Shown piece after piece: positions 45,801 through 60,814 of a stretch of 64,000 bases of DNA. Every line of letters begins with the position of its first letter. Positions within the stretch are counted from its first letter, which is position 1. The stretch spans positions 25,621,566 through 25,685,565 of the forward strand of contig CM051458.1 in the NCBI GenBank assembly GCA_028274465.1, read 5' to 3'. Below the pieces are notes generated by a model that was given only the letters and a program-made list of their open reading frames with translations, searched no databases and was not told where the DNA came from. The position numbers were made by a program, and so were the translations under genes. The stretch comes from Plantago ovata (taxonomy: Eukaryota; Streptophyta; Magnoliopsida; Lamiales; Plantaginaceae).

Positions 45801-48800
45801 AGTTGTTGTTTTAGATAAAGGGATGACATACAACTCATTCTTTACATGGGATCGTATCTTCATCTACCTAAAGCAATAGAAAGTGAATGAATGAATCAAT
45901 AGACAACTAATCTAGTTTGTAAGGGTAATGGAAAGGTTAGTTTCAACTACATTACTTGTAGTTATTTCTCTCCTATGTTTGAGGAAATGGATATCATAAT
46001 GGAACACTCTAAATAGCAATCTAACTAATCTAGTGATCTAGTTGTTGTTCGATACATACAACTCAATCTTTACATGGCATTGTATCTTTCATCTACATAA
46101 AGCAATAGACAGTGGATGAATGAATCATCTAGTTATTAAGCACAATAGATAGGTTAGTATTAATGGACACTTTAACTTGCTCATTAAGGAAGCAAGGGAA
46201 CTTCTTATTTAATTGTGGATATAACTCTAGTACTTGTAGTTAGTTCTCTCCTATGTTTGCGGAAAGGGATATCATAACGGAACACTCTATATAGCAATCT
46301 AACTAATCAAGTGATCTATTTGTTGTTCTAGATAAAGGGAAGACATACAAATCATTCTTTAGATGGGATATCTTTCATCTACCTAAAGCAATAGAAAGTG
46401 AATGAATGAATCAATAGACAACTAATCTAGTTTGTAAGGGTAATGGAAAGGTTAGTTTCAGCTATAGTACTTGTAGTTAGTTCTCTCCTATGTTTGAGGA
46501 AAGGGATATCATAACGGAACACTCTAAATAGCAATCTAACTAATCTAGTGATCTAGTTGTTATTCTAGACAAAGGGAAGACATATAACTCATTCTTTACA
46601 TGGGATTGTATATTTCATCTACCTAAAGCAATAGAAAGTGAATGAATGAATCAATAGACAACTAATCTAGTTTGTAAGGGTAATGGAAAGGTTAGTTTCA
46701 GCTATAGTACTTGTAGTTAGTTCTCTCCTATGTTTGAGGAAAGGGATATCATAATGGAACACTCTAACTAGCAATCTAACTAATCTAGTGATTTAGTTGT
46801 TGTTCTAGATAAAGGGAAGACATATAACTCATTCTTTACATGGGATTGTATCTTTCATCTACCTAAAGCAATAGAAAGTGAATGAATGAATCAATAGACA
46901 ACTAATCTAGTTTGTAAGGGTAATGGAAAGGTTAATTTCAACTACAGTACTTGTAGTTAGTTCTCTCCTATGTTTGAGGAAATGGATATCATAATGGAAC
47001 ACTCTAAATAGCAATCTAACTAATCTAGTGATCTAGTTGTTTTTCTATACATACAACTCATTCTTTACATGGCATTGTATCTTTCATCTACATAAAGCAA
47101 TAGCAAGTGGATGAATGAATCATCTAGTTAGTAAGCACAATAGATAGGTTAGTATTAATGGACACTTTAACTTGCTCATTAAGGAAGCAAGGGAACTTCT
47201 TATTTAATTGTGTATATAACTCTAGTACTTGTAGTTAGTTCTCTCCTATGTTTGCGGAAAGGGATATCATAACGGAACACTCTATATAGCAATCTAACTA
47301 ATCAAGTGATCTATTTGTTGTTCTAGATAAAGGGAAGACATACAACTCATTCTTTAGATGGGATATCTTTCATCTACCTAAAGCAATAGAAAGTGAATGA
47401 ATGAATCAATAGACAACTAATCTAGTTTGTAAGGGTAATGGAAAGTTTAGTTTCAGCTATAGTACTTGTAGTTAGTTCTCTCCTATGTTTGAGGAAAGGG
47501 ATATCATAACGGAACACTCTAAATAGCAATCTAACTAATCTAGTGATCTAGTTGTTATTCTAGACAAAGGGAAGACATATAACTCATTCTTTACATGGGA
47601 TTGTATATTTCATCTACCTAAAGCAATAGAAAGTGAATGAATGAATCAATAGAAAACTAATCTAGTTCGTAAGGGTAATGGAAAGGTTAGTTTCATCTAT
47701 AGTACTTGTAGTTAGTTCTCTCCTATGTTTGAGGAAAGGGATATCATAATGGAACACTCTAAATAGCAATATAACTAATCTAGTGATCTAGTTGTTGTTC
47801 TAGATGAAGGGAAGACATACAACTCATTCTTTACATGGGATCGTATCTTCATCTACCTAAAGCAATAGAAAGTGAATGAATGAATCAATAGACAACTAAT
47901 CTAGTTTGTAAGGATAATGGAAAGGTTAGTTTCAACTACATTACTTGTAGTTAGTTTTCTCCTATGTTTGAGGAAATGTATATCATAATGGAACACTCTA
48001 AATAGCAATCTAACTATTCTAGTGATCTAGTTGTTGTTCTAGATAAAGGGATGACATACAACTCATTCTTTACATGGGATCGTATCTTCATCTACCTAAA
48101 GCAATAGAAAGTGAATGAATGAATCAATAGACAACTAATCTAGTTTGTAAGGTTAATGGAAAGGTTAGTTTCAACTACATTACTTGTAGTTATTTCTCTC
48201 CTATGTTTAAGGAAATGGATATCATAATGGAACACTCTAAATAGCAATCTAACTAATCTAGTGATCTAGTTGTTGTTCGATACATACAACTCAATCTTTA
48301 CATGGCATTGTATCTTTCATCTACATAAAGCAATAGACAGTGGATGAATGAATCATCTAGTTATTAAGCACAATAGATAGGTTAGTATTAATGGAAACTT
48401 TAACTTGCTCATTAAGGAAGCAAGGTAACTTCTTATTTAATTGTGTATATAACTCTAGTACTTGTAGTTAGTTCTCTCCTATGTTTGCGGAAAGGGATAT
48501 CATAGCGGAACACTCTATATAGCAATCTAACTAATCAAGTGATCTATTTGTTGTTCTAGATAAAGGGAAGACATACAACTCATTCTCTAGATGGGATATC
48601 TTTCATCTACCTAAAGCAATAGAAAGTGAATGAATGAATCAATAGACAACTAATCTAGTTTGTAAGGGTAATGGAAAGGTTAGTTTCAGCTATAGTACTT
48701 GTAGTTACTTCTCTCCTATGTTTGAGGAAAGGGATATCATAACGGAACACTCTAAATAGCAATCTAACTAATCTAGTGATCTAGTTGTTATTCTAGACAA

Positions 48801-51800
48801 AGGGAAGACATATAACTCATTCTTTACATGGGATTGTATATTTCATCTACCTAAAGCAAGAGAAAGTGAATGAATGAATCAATAGAAAACTAATCTAGTT
48901 CGTAAGGGTAATGGAAAGGTTAGTTTCATCTATAGTACTTGTAGTTAGTTCTCTCCTATGTTTGAGGAAAGGGATATCATAATGGAACACTCTAAATAGC
49001 AATATAACTAATCTAGTGATCTAGTTGTTGTTCTAGATAAAGGGAAGACATACAACTCATTCTTTACATGGGATCGTATCTTCATCTACCTAAAGCAATA
49101 GAAAGTGAATGAATGAATCAATAGACAACTAATCTAGTTTGTAAGGATAATGGAAAGGTTAGTTTCAACTACATTACTTGTAGTTAGTTCTCTCCTATGT
49201 TTGAGGAAATGGATATCATAATGGAACACTCTAAATAGCAATCTAACTAATCTAGTGATCTAGTTGTTGTTCTAGATAAAGGGATGACATACAACTCATT
49301 CTTTACATGGGATCGTATCTTCATCTACCTAAAGCAATAGAAAGTGAATGAATGAATCAATAGACAACTAATCTAGTTTGTAAGGTTAATGGAAAGGTTA
49401 GTTTCAACTACATTACTTGTAGTTATTTCTCTCCTATGTTTGAGGAAATGGATATCATAATGGAACACTCTAAATAGCAATCTAACTAATCTAGTGATCT
49501 AGTTGTTGTTCGATACATACAACTCAATCTTTACATGGCATTGTATCTTTCATCTACATAAAGCAATAGACAGTGGATGAATGAATCATCTAGTTATTAA
49601 GCACAATAGATAGGTTAGTATTAATGGACACTTTAACTTGCTCATTAAGAAGCAAGGGAACTTCTTATTTAATTGTGGATATAACTCTAGTACTTGTAGT
49701 TAGTTCTCTCCTATGTTTGCGGAAAGGGATATCATAACGGAACACTCTATATAGCAATCTAACTAATCAAGTGATCTATTTGTTGTTCTAGATAAAGGGA
49801 AGACATACAAATCATTCTTTAGATGGGATATCTTTCATCTACCTAAAGCAATAGAAAGTGAATGAATGAATCAATAGACAACTAATCTAGTTTGTAAGGG
49901 TAATGGAAAGGTTAGTTTCAGCAATAGTACTTGTAGTTAGTTCTCTCCTATGTTTGAGGAAAGGGATATCATAACGGAACACTCTAAATAGCAATCTAAC
50001 TAATCTAGTGATCTAGTTGTTATTCTAGACAAAGGGAAGACATATAACTCATTCTTTACATGGGATTGTATATTTCATCTACCTAAAGCAATAGAAAGTG
50101 AATGAATGAATCAATAGACAACTAATCTAGTTTGTAAGGGTAATGGAAAGGTTAGTTTCAGCTATAGTACTTGTAGTTAGTTCTCTCCTATGTTTGAGGA
50201 AAGGGATATCATAATGGAACACTCTAACTAGCAATCTAACTAATCTAGTGATCTAGTTGTTGTTCTAGATAAAGGGAAGACATATAACTCATTCTTTACA
50301 TGGGATTGTATCTTCATCTACCTAAAGCAATAGAAAGTGAATGAATGAATCAATAGACAACTAATCTAGTTTGTAAGGGTAATGGAAAGGTTAATTTCAA
50401 CTACAGTACTTGTAGTTAGTTCTCTCCTATGTTTGAGGAAATGGATATCATAATGGAACACTCTAAATAGCAATCTAACTAATCTAGTGATCTAGTTGTT
50501 TTCTATACATACAACTCATTCTTTACATGGCATTGTATCTTTCATCTACATAAAGCAATAGCAAGTGGATGAATGAATCATCTAGTTAGTAAGCACAATA
50601 GATAGGTTAGTATTAATGGACACTTTAACTTGCTCATTAAGGAAGCAAGGGAACTTCTTATTTAATTGTGTATATAACTCTAGTACTTGTAGTTAGTTCT
50701 CTCCTATGTTTGCGGAAAGGGATATCATAACGGAACACTCTATATAGCAATCTAACTAATCAAGTGATCTATTTGTTGTTCTAGATAAAGGGAAGACATA
50801 CAACTCATTCTTTAGATGGGATATCTTTCATCTACCTAAAGCAATAGAAAGTGAATGAATGAATCAATAGACAACTAATCTAGTTTGTAAGGGTAATGGA
50901 AAGGTTAGTTTCAGCTATAGTACTTGTAGTTAGTTCTCTCCTATGTTTGAGGAAAGGGATATCATAACGGAACACTCTAAATAGCAATCTAACTAATCTA
51001 GTGATCTAGTTGTTATTCTAGACAAAGGGAAGACATATAACTCATTCTTTACATGGGATTGTATATTTCATCTACCTAAAGCAATAGAAAGTGAATGAAT
51101 GAATCAATAGAAAACTAATCTAGTTCGTAAGGGTAATGGAAAGGTTAGTTTCATCTATAGTACTTGTAGTTAGTTCTCTCCTATGTTTGAGGAAAGGGAT
51201 ATCATAATGGAACACTCTAAATAGCAATATAACTAATCTAGTGATCTAGTTGTTGTTCTAGATGAAGGGAAGACATACAACTCATTCTTTACATGGGATC
51301 GTATCTTCATCTACCTAAAGCAATAGAAAGTGAATGAATGAATCAATAGACAACTAATCTAGTTTGTAAGGATAATGGAAAGGTTAGTTTCAACTACATT
51401 ACTTGTAGTTAGTTTTCTCCTATGTTTGAGGAAATGGATATCATAATGGAACACTCTAAATAGCAATCTAACTAATCTAGTGATCTAGTTGTTGTTCTAG
51501 ATAAAGGGATGACATACAACTCATTCTTTACATGGGATCGTATCTTCATCTACCTAAAGCAATAGAAAGTGAATGAATGAATCAATAGACAACTAATCTA
51601 GTTTGTAAGGTTAATGGAAAGGTTAGTTTCAACTACATTACTTGTAGTTATTTCTCTCCTATGTTTAAGGAAATGGATATCATAATGGAACACTCTAAAT
51701 AGCAATCTAACTAATCTAGTGATCTAGTTGTTGTTCGATACATACAACTCAATCTTTACATGGCATTGTATCTTTCATCTACATAAAGCAATAGACAGTG

Positions 51801-54800
51801 GATGAATGAATCATCTAGTTATTAAGCACAATAGATAGGTTAGTATTAATGGAAACTTTAACTTGCTCATTAAGGAAGCAAGGGAACTTCTTATTTAATT
51901 GTGTATATAACTCTAGTACTTGTAGTTAGTTCTCTCCTATGTTTGCGGAAAGGGATATCATAGCGGAACACTCTATATAGCAATCTAACTAATCAAGTGA
52001 TCTATTTGTTGTTCTAGATAAAGGGAAGACATACAACTCATTCTCTAGATGGGATATCTTTCATCTACCTAAAGCAATAGAAAGTGAATGAATGAATCAA
52101 TAGACAACTAATCTAGTTTGTAAGGGTAATGGAAAGGTTAGTTTCAGCTATAGTACTTGTAGTTACTTCTCTCCTATGTTTGAGGAAAGGGATATCATAA
52201 CGGAACACTCTAAATAGCAATCTAACTAATCTAGTGATCTAGTTGTTATTCTAGACAAAGGGAAGACATATAACTCATTCTTTACATGGGATTGTATATT
52301 TCATCTACCTAAAGCAAGAGAAAGTGAATGAATGAATCAATAGAAAACTAATCTAGTTCGTAAGGGTAATGGAAAGGTTAGTTTCATCTATAGTACTTGT
52401 AGTTAGTTCTCTCCTATGTTTGAGGAAAGGGATATCATAATGGAACACTCTAAATAGCAATATAACTAATCTAGTGATCTAGTTGTTGTTCTAGATAAAG
52501 GGAAGACATACAACTCATTCTTTACATGGGATCGTATCTTCATCTACCTAAAGCAATAGAAAGTGAATGAATGAATCAATAGACAACTAATCTAGTTTGT
52601 AAGGATAATGGAAAGGTTAGTTTCAACTACATTACTTGTAGTTAGTTCTCTCCTATGTTTGAGGAAATGGATATCATAATGGAACACTCTAAATAGCAAT
52701 CTAACTAATCTAGTGATCTAGTTGTTGTTTTAGATAAAGGGATGACATACAACTCATTCTTTACATGGGATCGTATCTTCATCTACCTAAAGCAATAGAA
52801 AGTGAATGAATGAATCAATAGACAACTAATCTAGTTTGTAAGGTTAATGGAAAGGTTAGTTTCAACTACATTACTTGTAGTTATTTCTCTCCTATGTTTG
52901 AGGAAATGGATATCATAATGGAACACTCTAAATAGCAATCTAACTAATCTAGTGATCTAGTTGTTGTTCGATACATACAACTCAATCTTTACATGGCATT
53001 GTATCTTTCATCTACATAAAGCAATAGACAGTGGATGAATGAATCATCTAGTTATTAAGCACAATAGATAGGTTAGTATTAATGGACACTTTAACTTGCT
53101 CATTAAGGAAGCAAGGGAACTTCTTATTTAATTGTGTATATAACTCTAGTACTTGTAGTTAGTTCTCTCCTATGTTTGCGGAAAGGGATATCATAACGGA
53201 ACACTCTATATAGCAATCTAACTAATCAAGTGATCTATTTGTTGTTCTAGATAAAGGGAAGACATACAACTCATTCTTTAGATGGGATATCTTTCATCTA
53301 CCTAAAGCAATAGAAAGTGAATGAATGAATCAATAGACAACTAATCTAGTTTGTAAGGGTAATGGAAAGGTTAGTTTCAGCTATAGTACTTGTAGTTAGT
53401 TCTCTCCTATGTTTGAGGAAAGGGATATCATAACGGAACACTCTAAATAGCAATCTAACTAATCTAGTGATCTAGTTGTTATTCTAGACAAAGGGAAGAC
53501 ATATAACTCATTCTTTACATGGGATAGTATATTTCATCTACCTAAAGCAATAGAAAGTGAATGAATGAATCAATAGACAACTAATCTAGTTTGTAAGGGT
53601 AATGGAAAGGTTAGTTTCAGCTATAGTACTTGTAGTTAGTTCTCTCCTATGTTTGAGGAAAGGGATATCATAATGGAACACTCTAACTAGCAATCTAACT
53701 AATCTAGTGATTTAGTTGTTGTTCTAGATAAAGGGAAGACATATAACTCATTCTTTACATGGGATTGTATCTTTCATCTACCTAAAGCAATAGAAAGTGA
53801 ATGAATGAATCAATAGACAACTAATCTAGTTTGTAAGGGTAATGGAAAGGTTAATTTCAACTACAGTACTTGTAGTTAGTTCTCTCCTATGTTTGAGGAA
53901 ATGGATATCATAATGGAACACTCTAAATAGCAATCTAACTAATCTAGTGATCTAGTTGTTTTTCTATACATACAACTCATTCTTTACATGGCATTGTATC
54001 TTTCATCTACATAAAGCAATAGCAAGTGGATGAATGAATCATCTAGTTAGTAAGCACAATAGATAGGTTAGTATTAATGGACACTTTAACTTGCTCATTA
54101 AGGAAGCAAGGGAACTTCTTATTTAATTGTGTATATAACTCTAGTACTTGTAGTTAGTTCTCTCCTATGTTTGCGGAAAGGGATATCATAACGGAACACT
54201 CTATATAGCAATCTAACTAATCAAGTGATCTATTTGTTGTTCTAGATAAAGGGAAGACATACAACTCATTCTTTAGATGGGATATCTTTCATCTACCTAA
54301 AGCAATAGAAAGTGAATGAATGAATCAATAGACAACTAATCTAGTTTGTAAGGGTAATGGAAAGGTTAGTTTCAGCTATAGTACTTGTAGTTAGTTCTCT
54401 CCTATGTTTGAGGAAAGGGATATCATAACGGAACACTCTAAATAGCAATCTAACTAATCTAGTGATCTAGTTGTTATTCTAGACAAAGGGAAGACATATA
54501 ACTCATTCTTTACATGGGATTGTATATTTCATCTACCTAAAGCAATAGAAAGTGAATGAATGAATCAATAGAAAACTAATCTAGTTCGTAAGGGTAATGG
54601 AAAGGTTAGTTTCATCTATAGTACTTGTAGTTAGTTCTCTCCTATGTTTGAGGAAAGGGATATCATAATGGAACACTCTAAATAGCAATATAACTAATCT
54701 AGTGATCTAGTTGTTGTTCTAGATAAAGGGAAGACATACAACTCATTCTTTACATGGGATCGTATCTTCATCTACCTAAAGCAATAGAAAGTGAATGAAT

Positions 54801-57800
54801 GAATCAATAGACAACTAATCTAGTTTGTAAGGATAATGGAAAGGTTAGTTTCAACTACATTACTTGTAGTTAGTTCTCTCCTATGTTTGAGGAAATGGAT
54901 ATCATAATGGAACACTCTAAATAGCAATCTAACTAATCTAGTGATCTAGTTGTTGTTCTAGATAAAGGGATGACATACAACTCATTCTTTACATGGGATC
55001 GTATCTTCATCTACCTAAAGCAATAGAAAGTGAATGAATGAATCAATAGACAACTAATCTAGTTTGTAAGGTTAATGGAAAGGTTAGTTTCAACTACATT
55101 ACTTGTAGTTATTTCTCTCCTATGTTTGAGGAAATGGATATCATAATGGAACACTCTAAATAGCAATCTAACTAATCTAGTGATCTAGTTGTTGTTCGAT
55201 ACATACAACTCAATCTTTACATGGCATTGTATCTTTCATCTACATAAAGCAATAGACAGTGGATGAATGAATCATCTAGTTATTAAGCACAATAGATAGG
55301 TTAGTATTAATGGACACTTTAACTTGCTCATTAAGGAAGCAAGGGAACTTCTTATTTAATTGTGTATATAACTCTAGTACTTGTAGTTAGTTCTCTCCTA
55401 TGTTTGCGGAAAGGGATATCATAACGGAACACTCTATATAGCAATCTAACTAATCAAGTGATCTATTTGTTGTTCTAGATAAAGGGAAGACATACAAATC
55501 ATTCTTTAGATGGGATATCTTTCATCTACCTAAAGCAATAGAAAGTGAATGAATGAATCAATAGACAACTAATCTAGTTTGTAAGGGTAATGGAAAGGTT
55601 AGTTTCAGCAATAGTACTTGTAGTTAGTTCTCTCCTATGTTTGAGGAAAGGGATATCATAACGGAACACTCTAAATAGCAATCTAACTAATCTAGTGATC
55701 TAGTTGTTATTCTAGACAAAGGGAAGACATATAACTCATTCTTTACATGGGATTGTATATTTCATCTACCTAAAGCAATAGAAAGTGAATGAATGAATCA
55801 ATAGACAACTAATCTAGTTTGTAAGGGTAATGGAAAGGTTAGTTTCAGCTATAGTACTTGTAGTTAGTTCTCTCCTATGTTTGAGGAAAGGGATATCATA
55901 ATGGAACACTCTAACTAGCAATCTAACTAATCTAGTGATTTAGTTGTTGTTCTAGATAAAGGGAAGACATATAACTCATTCTTTACATGGGATTGTATCT
56001 TTCATCTACCTAAAGCAATAGAAAGTGAATGAATGAATCAATAGACAACTAATCTAGTTTGTAAGGGTAATGGAAAGGTTAATTTCAACTACAGTACTTG
56101 TAGTTAGTTCTCTCCTATGTTTGAGGAATGGATATCATAATGGAACACTCTAAATAGCAATCTAACTAATCTAGTGATCTAGTTGTTTTTCTATACATAC
56201 AACTCATTCTTTACATGGCATTGTATCTTTCATCTACATAAAGCAATAGCAAGTGGATGAATGAATCATCTAGTTAGTAAGCACAATAGATAGGTTAGTA
56301 TTAATGGACACTTTAACTTGCTCATTAAGGAAGCAAGGGAACTTCTTATTTAATTGTGTATATAACTCTAGTACTTGTAGTTAGTTCTCTCCTATGTTTG
56401 CGGAAAGGGATATCATAACGGAACACTCTATATAGCAATCTAACTAATCAAGTGATCTATTTGTTGTTCTAGATAAAGGGAAGACATACAACTCATTCTT
56501 TAGATGGGATATCTTTCATCTACCTAAAGCAATAGAAAGTGAATGAATGAATCAATAGACAACTAATCTAGTTTGTAAGGGTAATGGAAAGGTTAGTTTC
56601 AGCTATAGTACTTGTAGTTAGTTCTCTCCTATGTTTGAGGAAAGGGATATCATAACGGAACACTCTAAATAGCAATCTAACTAATCTAGTGATCTAGTTG
56701 TTATTCTAGACAAAGGGAAGACATATAACTCATTCTTTACATGGGATTGTATATTTCATCTACCTAAAGCAATAGAAAGTGAATGAATGAATCAATAGAA
56801 AACTAATCTAGTTCGTAAGGGTAATGGAAAGGTTAGTTTCATCTATAGTACTTGTAGTTAGTTCTCTCCTATGTTTGAGGAAAGGGATATCATAATGGAA
56901 CACTCTAAATAGCAATATAACTAATCTAGTGATCTAGTTGTTGTTCTAGATAAGGGAAGACATACAACTCATTCTTTACATGGGATCGTATCTTCATCTA
57001 CCTAAAGCAATAGAAAGTGAATGAATGAATCAATAGACAACTAATCTAGTTTGTAAGGATAATGGAAAGGTTAGTTTCAACTACATTACTTGTAGTTAGT
57101 TTTCTCCTATGTTTGAGGAAATGGATATCATAATGGAACACTCTAAATAGCAATCTAACTAATCTAGTGATCTAGTTGTTGTTCTAGATAAAGGGATGAC
57201 ATACAACTCATTCTTTACATGGGATCGTATCTTCATCTACCTAAAGCAATAGAAAGTGAATGAATGAATCAATAGACAACTAATCTAGTTTGTAAGGTTA
57301 ATGGAAAGGTTAGTTTCAACTACATTACTTGTAGTTATTTCTCTCCTATGTTTAAGGAAATGGATATCATAATGGAACACTCTAAATAGCAATCTAACTA
57401 ATCTAGTGATCTAGTTGTTGTTCGATACATACAACTCAATCTTTACATGGCATTGTATCTTTCATCTACATAAAGCAATAGACAGTGGATGAATGAATCA
57501 TCTAGTTATTAAGCACAATAGATAGGTTAGTATTAATGGAAACTTTAACTTGCTCATTAAGGAAGCAAGGGAACTTCTTATTTAATTGTGTATATAACTC
57601 TAGTACTTGTAGTTAGTTCTCTCCTATGTTTGCGGAAAGGGATATCATAGCGGAACACTCTATATAGCAATCTAACTAATCAAGTGATCTATTTCTTGTT
57701 CTAGATAAAGGGAAGACATACAACTCATTCTCTAGATGGGATATCTTTCATCTACCTAAAGCAATAGAAAGTGAATGAATGAATCAATAGACAACTAATC

Positions 57801-60800
57801 TAGTTTGTAAGGGTAATGGAAAGGTTAGTTTCAGCTATAGTACTTGTAGTTACTTCTCTCCTATGTTTGAGGAAAGGGATATCATAACGGAACACTCTAA
57901 ATAGCAATCTAACTAATCTAGTGATCTAGTTGTTATTCTAGACAAAGGGAAGACATATAACTCATTCTTTACATGGGATTGTATATTTCATCTACCTAAA
58001 GCAATAGAAAGTGAATGAATGAATCAATAGAAAACTAATCTAGTTCGTAAGGGTAATGGAAAGGTTAGTTTCATCTATAGTACTTGTAGTTAGTTCTCTC
58101 CTATGTTTGAGGAAAGGGATATCATAATGGAACACTCTAAATAGCAATATAACTAATCTAGTGATCTAGTTGTTGTTCTACATAAAGGGAAGACATACAA
58201 CTCATTCTTTACATGGGATCGTATCTTCATCTACCTAAAGCAATAGAAAGTGAATGAATGAATCAATAGACAACTAATCTAGTTTGTAAGGATAATGGAA
58301 AGGTTAGTTTCAACTACATTACTTGTAGTTAGTTCTCTCCTATGTTTGAGGAAATGGATATCATAATGGAACACTCTAAATAGCAATCTAACTAATCTAG
58401 TGATCTAGTTGTTGTTCTAGATAAAGGGATGACATACAACTCATTCTTTACATGGTATCGTATCTTCATCTACCTAAAGCAATAGAAAGTGAATGAATGA
58501 ATCAATAGACAACTAATCTAGTTTGTAAGGTTAATGGAAAGGTTAGTTTCAACTACATTACTTGTAGTTATTTCTCTCCTATGTTTGAGGAAATGGATAT
58601 CATAATGGAACACTCTAAATAGCAATCTAACTAATCTAGTGATCTAGTTGTTGTTCGATACATACAACTCAATCTTTACATGGCATTGTATCTTTCATCT
58701 ACATAAAGCAATAGACAGTGGATGAATGAATCATCTAGTTATTAAGCACAATAGATAGGTTATTATTAATGGACACTTTAACTTGCTCATTAAGGAAGCA
58801 AGGGAACTTCTTATTTAATTGTGTATATAACTCTAGTACTTGTAATTAGTTCTCTCCTATGTTTGCGGAAAGGGATATCATAACGGAACACTCTATATAG
58901 CAATCTAACTAATCAAGTGATCTATTTGTTGTTCTAGATAAAGGGAAGACATACAACTCATTCTTTAGATGGGATATCTTTCATCTACCTAAAGCAATAG
59001 AAAGTGAATGAATGAATCAATAGACAACTAATCTAGTTTGTAAGGGTAATGGAAAGGTTAGTTTCAGCTATTAGTACTTGAAGTTAGTTCTCTCCTATGT
59101 TTGAGGAAAGGGATATCATAACGGAACACTCTAAATAGCAATCTAACTAATCTAGTGATCTAGTTGTTATTCTAGACAAAGGGAAGACATATAACTCATT
59201 CTTCACATGGGATTGTATATTTCATCTACCTAAAGCAATAGAAAGTGAATGAATGAATCAATAGAAAACTAATCTAGTTCGTAAGGGTAATGGAAAGGTT
59301 AGTTTCATCTATAGTACTTGTAGTTAGTTCTCTCCTATGTTTGAGGAAAGGGATATCATAATGGAACACTCTAAATAGCAATATAACTAATCTAGTGATC
59401 TAGTTGTTGTTCTAGATAAAGGGAAGACATACAACTCATTCTTTACATGGGATCGTATCTTCATCTACCTAAAGCAATAGAAAGTGAATGAATCAATCAA
59501 TAGACAACTAATCTAGTTTGTAAGGATAATGGAAAGGTTAGTTTCAACTACATTACTTGTAGTTAGTTCTCTCCTATGTTTGAGGAAATGGATATCATAA
59601 TGGAACACTCTAAATAGCAATCTAACTAATCTAGTGATCTAGTTGTTGTTCTAGATAAAGGGATGACATACAACTCATTCTTTACATGGGATCGTATCTT
59701 CATCTACCTAAAGCAATAGAAAGTGAATGAATGAATCAATAGACAACTAATCTAGTTTGTAAGGTTAATGGAAAGGTTAGTTTCAACTACATTACTTGTA
59801 GTTATTTCTCTCCTATGTTTAAGGAAATGGATATCATAATGGAACACTCTAAATAGCAATCTAACTAATCTAGTGATCTACTTGTTGTTCGATACATACA
59901 ACTCAATCTTTACATGGCATTGTATCTTTCATCTACATAAATCAATAGACAGTGGATGAATGAATCATCTAGTTATTAAGCACAATAGATAGGTTAGTAT
60001 TAATGGAAACTTTAACTTGCTCATTAAGGAAGCAAGGGAACTTCTTATTTAATTGTGTATATAACTCTAGTACTTGTAGTTAGTTCTCTCCTATGTGTGC
60101 GGAAAGGGATATCATAGCGGAACACTCTATATAGCAATCTAACTAATCAAGTGATCTATTTGTTGTTCTAGATAAAGGGAAGACATACAACTCATTCTCT
60201 AGATGGGATATCTTTCATCTACCTAAAGCAATAGAAAGTGAATGAATGAATCAATAGACAACTAATCTAGTTTGTAAGGGTAATGGAAAGGTTAGTTTCA
60301 GCTATAGTACTTGTAGTTACTTCTCTCCTATGTTTGAGGAAAGGGATATCATAACGGAACACTCTAAATAGCAATCTAACTAATCTAGTGATCTAGTTGT
60401 TATTCTAGACAAAGGGAAGACATATAACTCATTCTTTACATGGGATTGTATATTTCATCTACCTAAAGCAATAGAAAGTGAATGAATGAATCAATAGAAA
60501 ACTAATCTAGTTCGTAAGGGTAATGGAAAGGTTAGTTTCATCTATAGTACTTGTAGTTAGTTCTCTCCTATGTTTGAGGAAAGGGATATCATAATGGAAC
60601 ACTCTAAATAGCAATATAACTAATCTAGTGATCTAGTTGTTGTTCTACATAAAGGGAAGACATACAACTCATTCTTTACATGGGATCGTATCTTCATCTA
60701 CCTAAAGCAATAGAAAGTGAATGAATGAATCAATAGACAACTAATCTAGTTTGTAAGGATAATGGAAAGGTTAGTTTCAACTACATTACTTGTAGTTAGT

Positions 60801-60814
60801 TCTCTCCTATGTTT
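39894..60814 (-). repeat. 239-240 bp satellite array C (reverse), about 87 monomers
   Basis: Longest array in the window. V monomers recur near 40607, 41608, 42591, 43821, 44815, 46050, 47045, 48285, 49510, 50503, 51736, 52971, 53964, 55199, 56191, 57424, 58659 and 59893. The spacings are mostly either about 0.99 kb (four monomers) or about 1.23 kb (five monomers). These V monomers carry subtypes (tttctatacatac, gttcgatacatac, gttgttctatacatac) that alternate in a patterned way. There is no coding capacity. The array ends inside a monomer at the LINE insertion. Confidence 0.96.
47045..53963 (-). repeat. Two consecutive 3.46-kb second-order repeat blocks
   Basis: V markers at 47045, 50503 and 53964 delimit two blocks of 3458 and 3461 bp, each holding V spacings of about 1.23, 1.23 and 0.99 kb. 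Rare single-base markers repeat at the same distance: catagcggaac at 48502 and 51960, tacttctctcc at 48706 and 52164, tctctagatggg at 48595 and 52053, and gttttctcc near 47955 and 51413. The same markers reappear about 5.69 kb later (57649) and again 2.46 kb after that (60112), so blocks of other sizes were also duplicated. Confidence 0.88.

Noticed and set aside
60762-60814. Satellite-encoded N-terminus of a real gene
   Set aside because: Those codons are ordinary satellite; the frame continues only by chance into a frameshifted LINE fragment.
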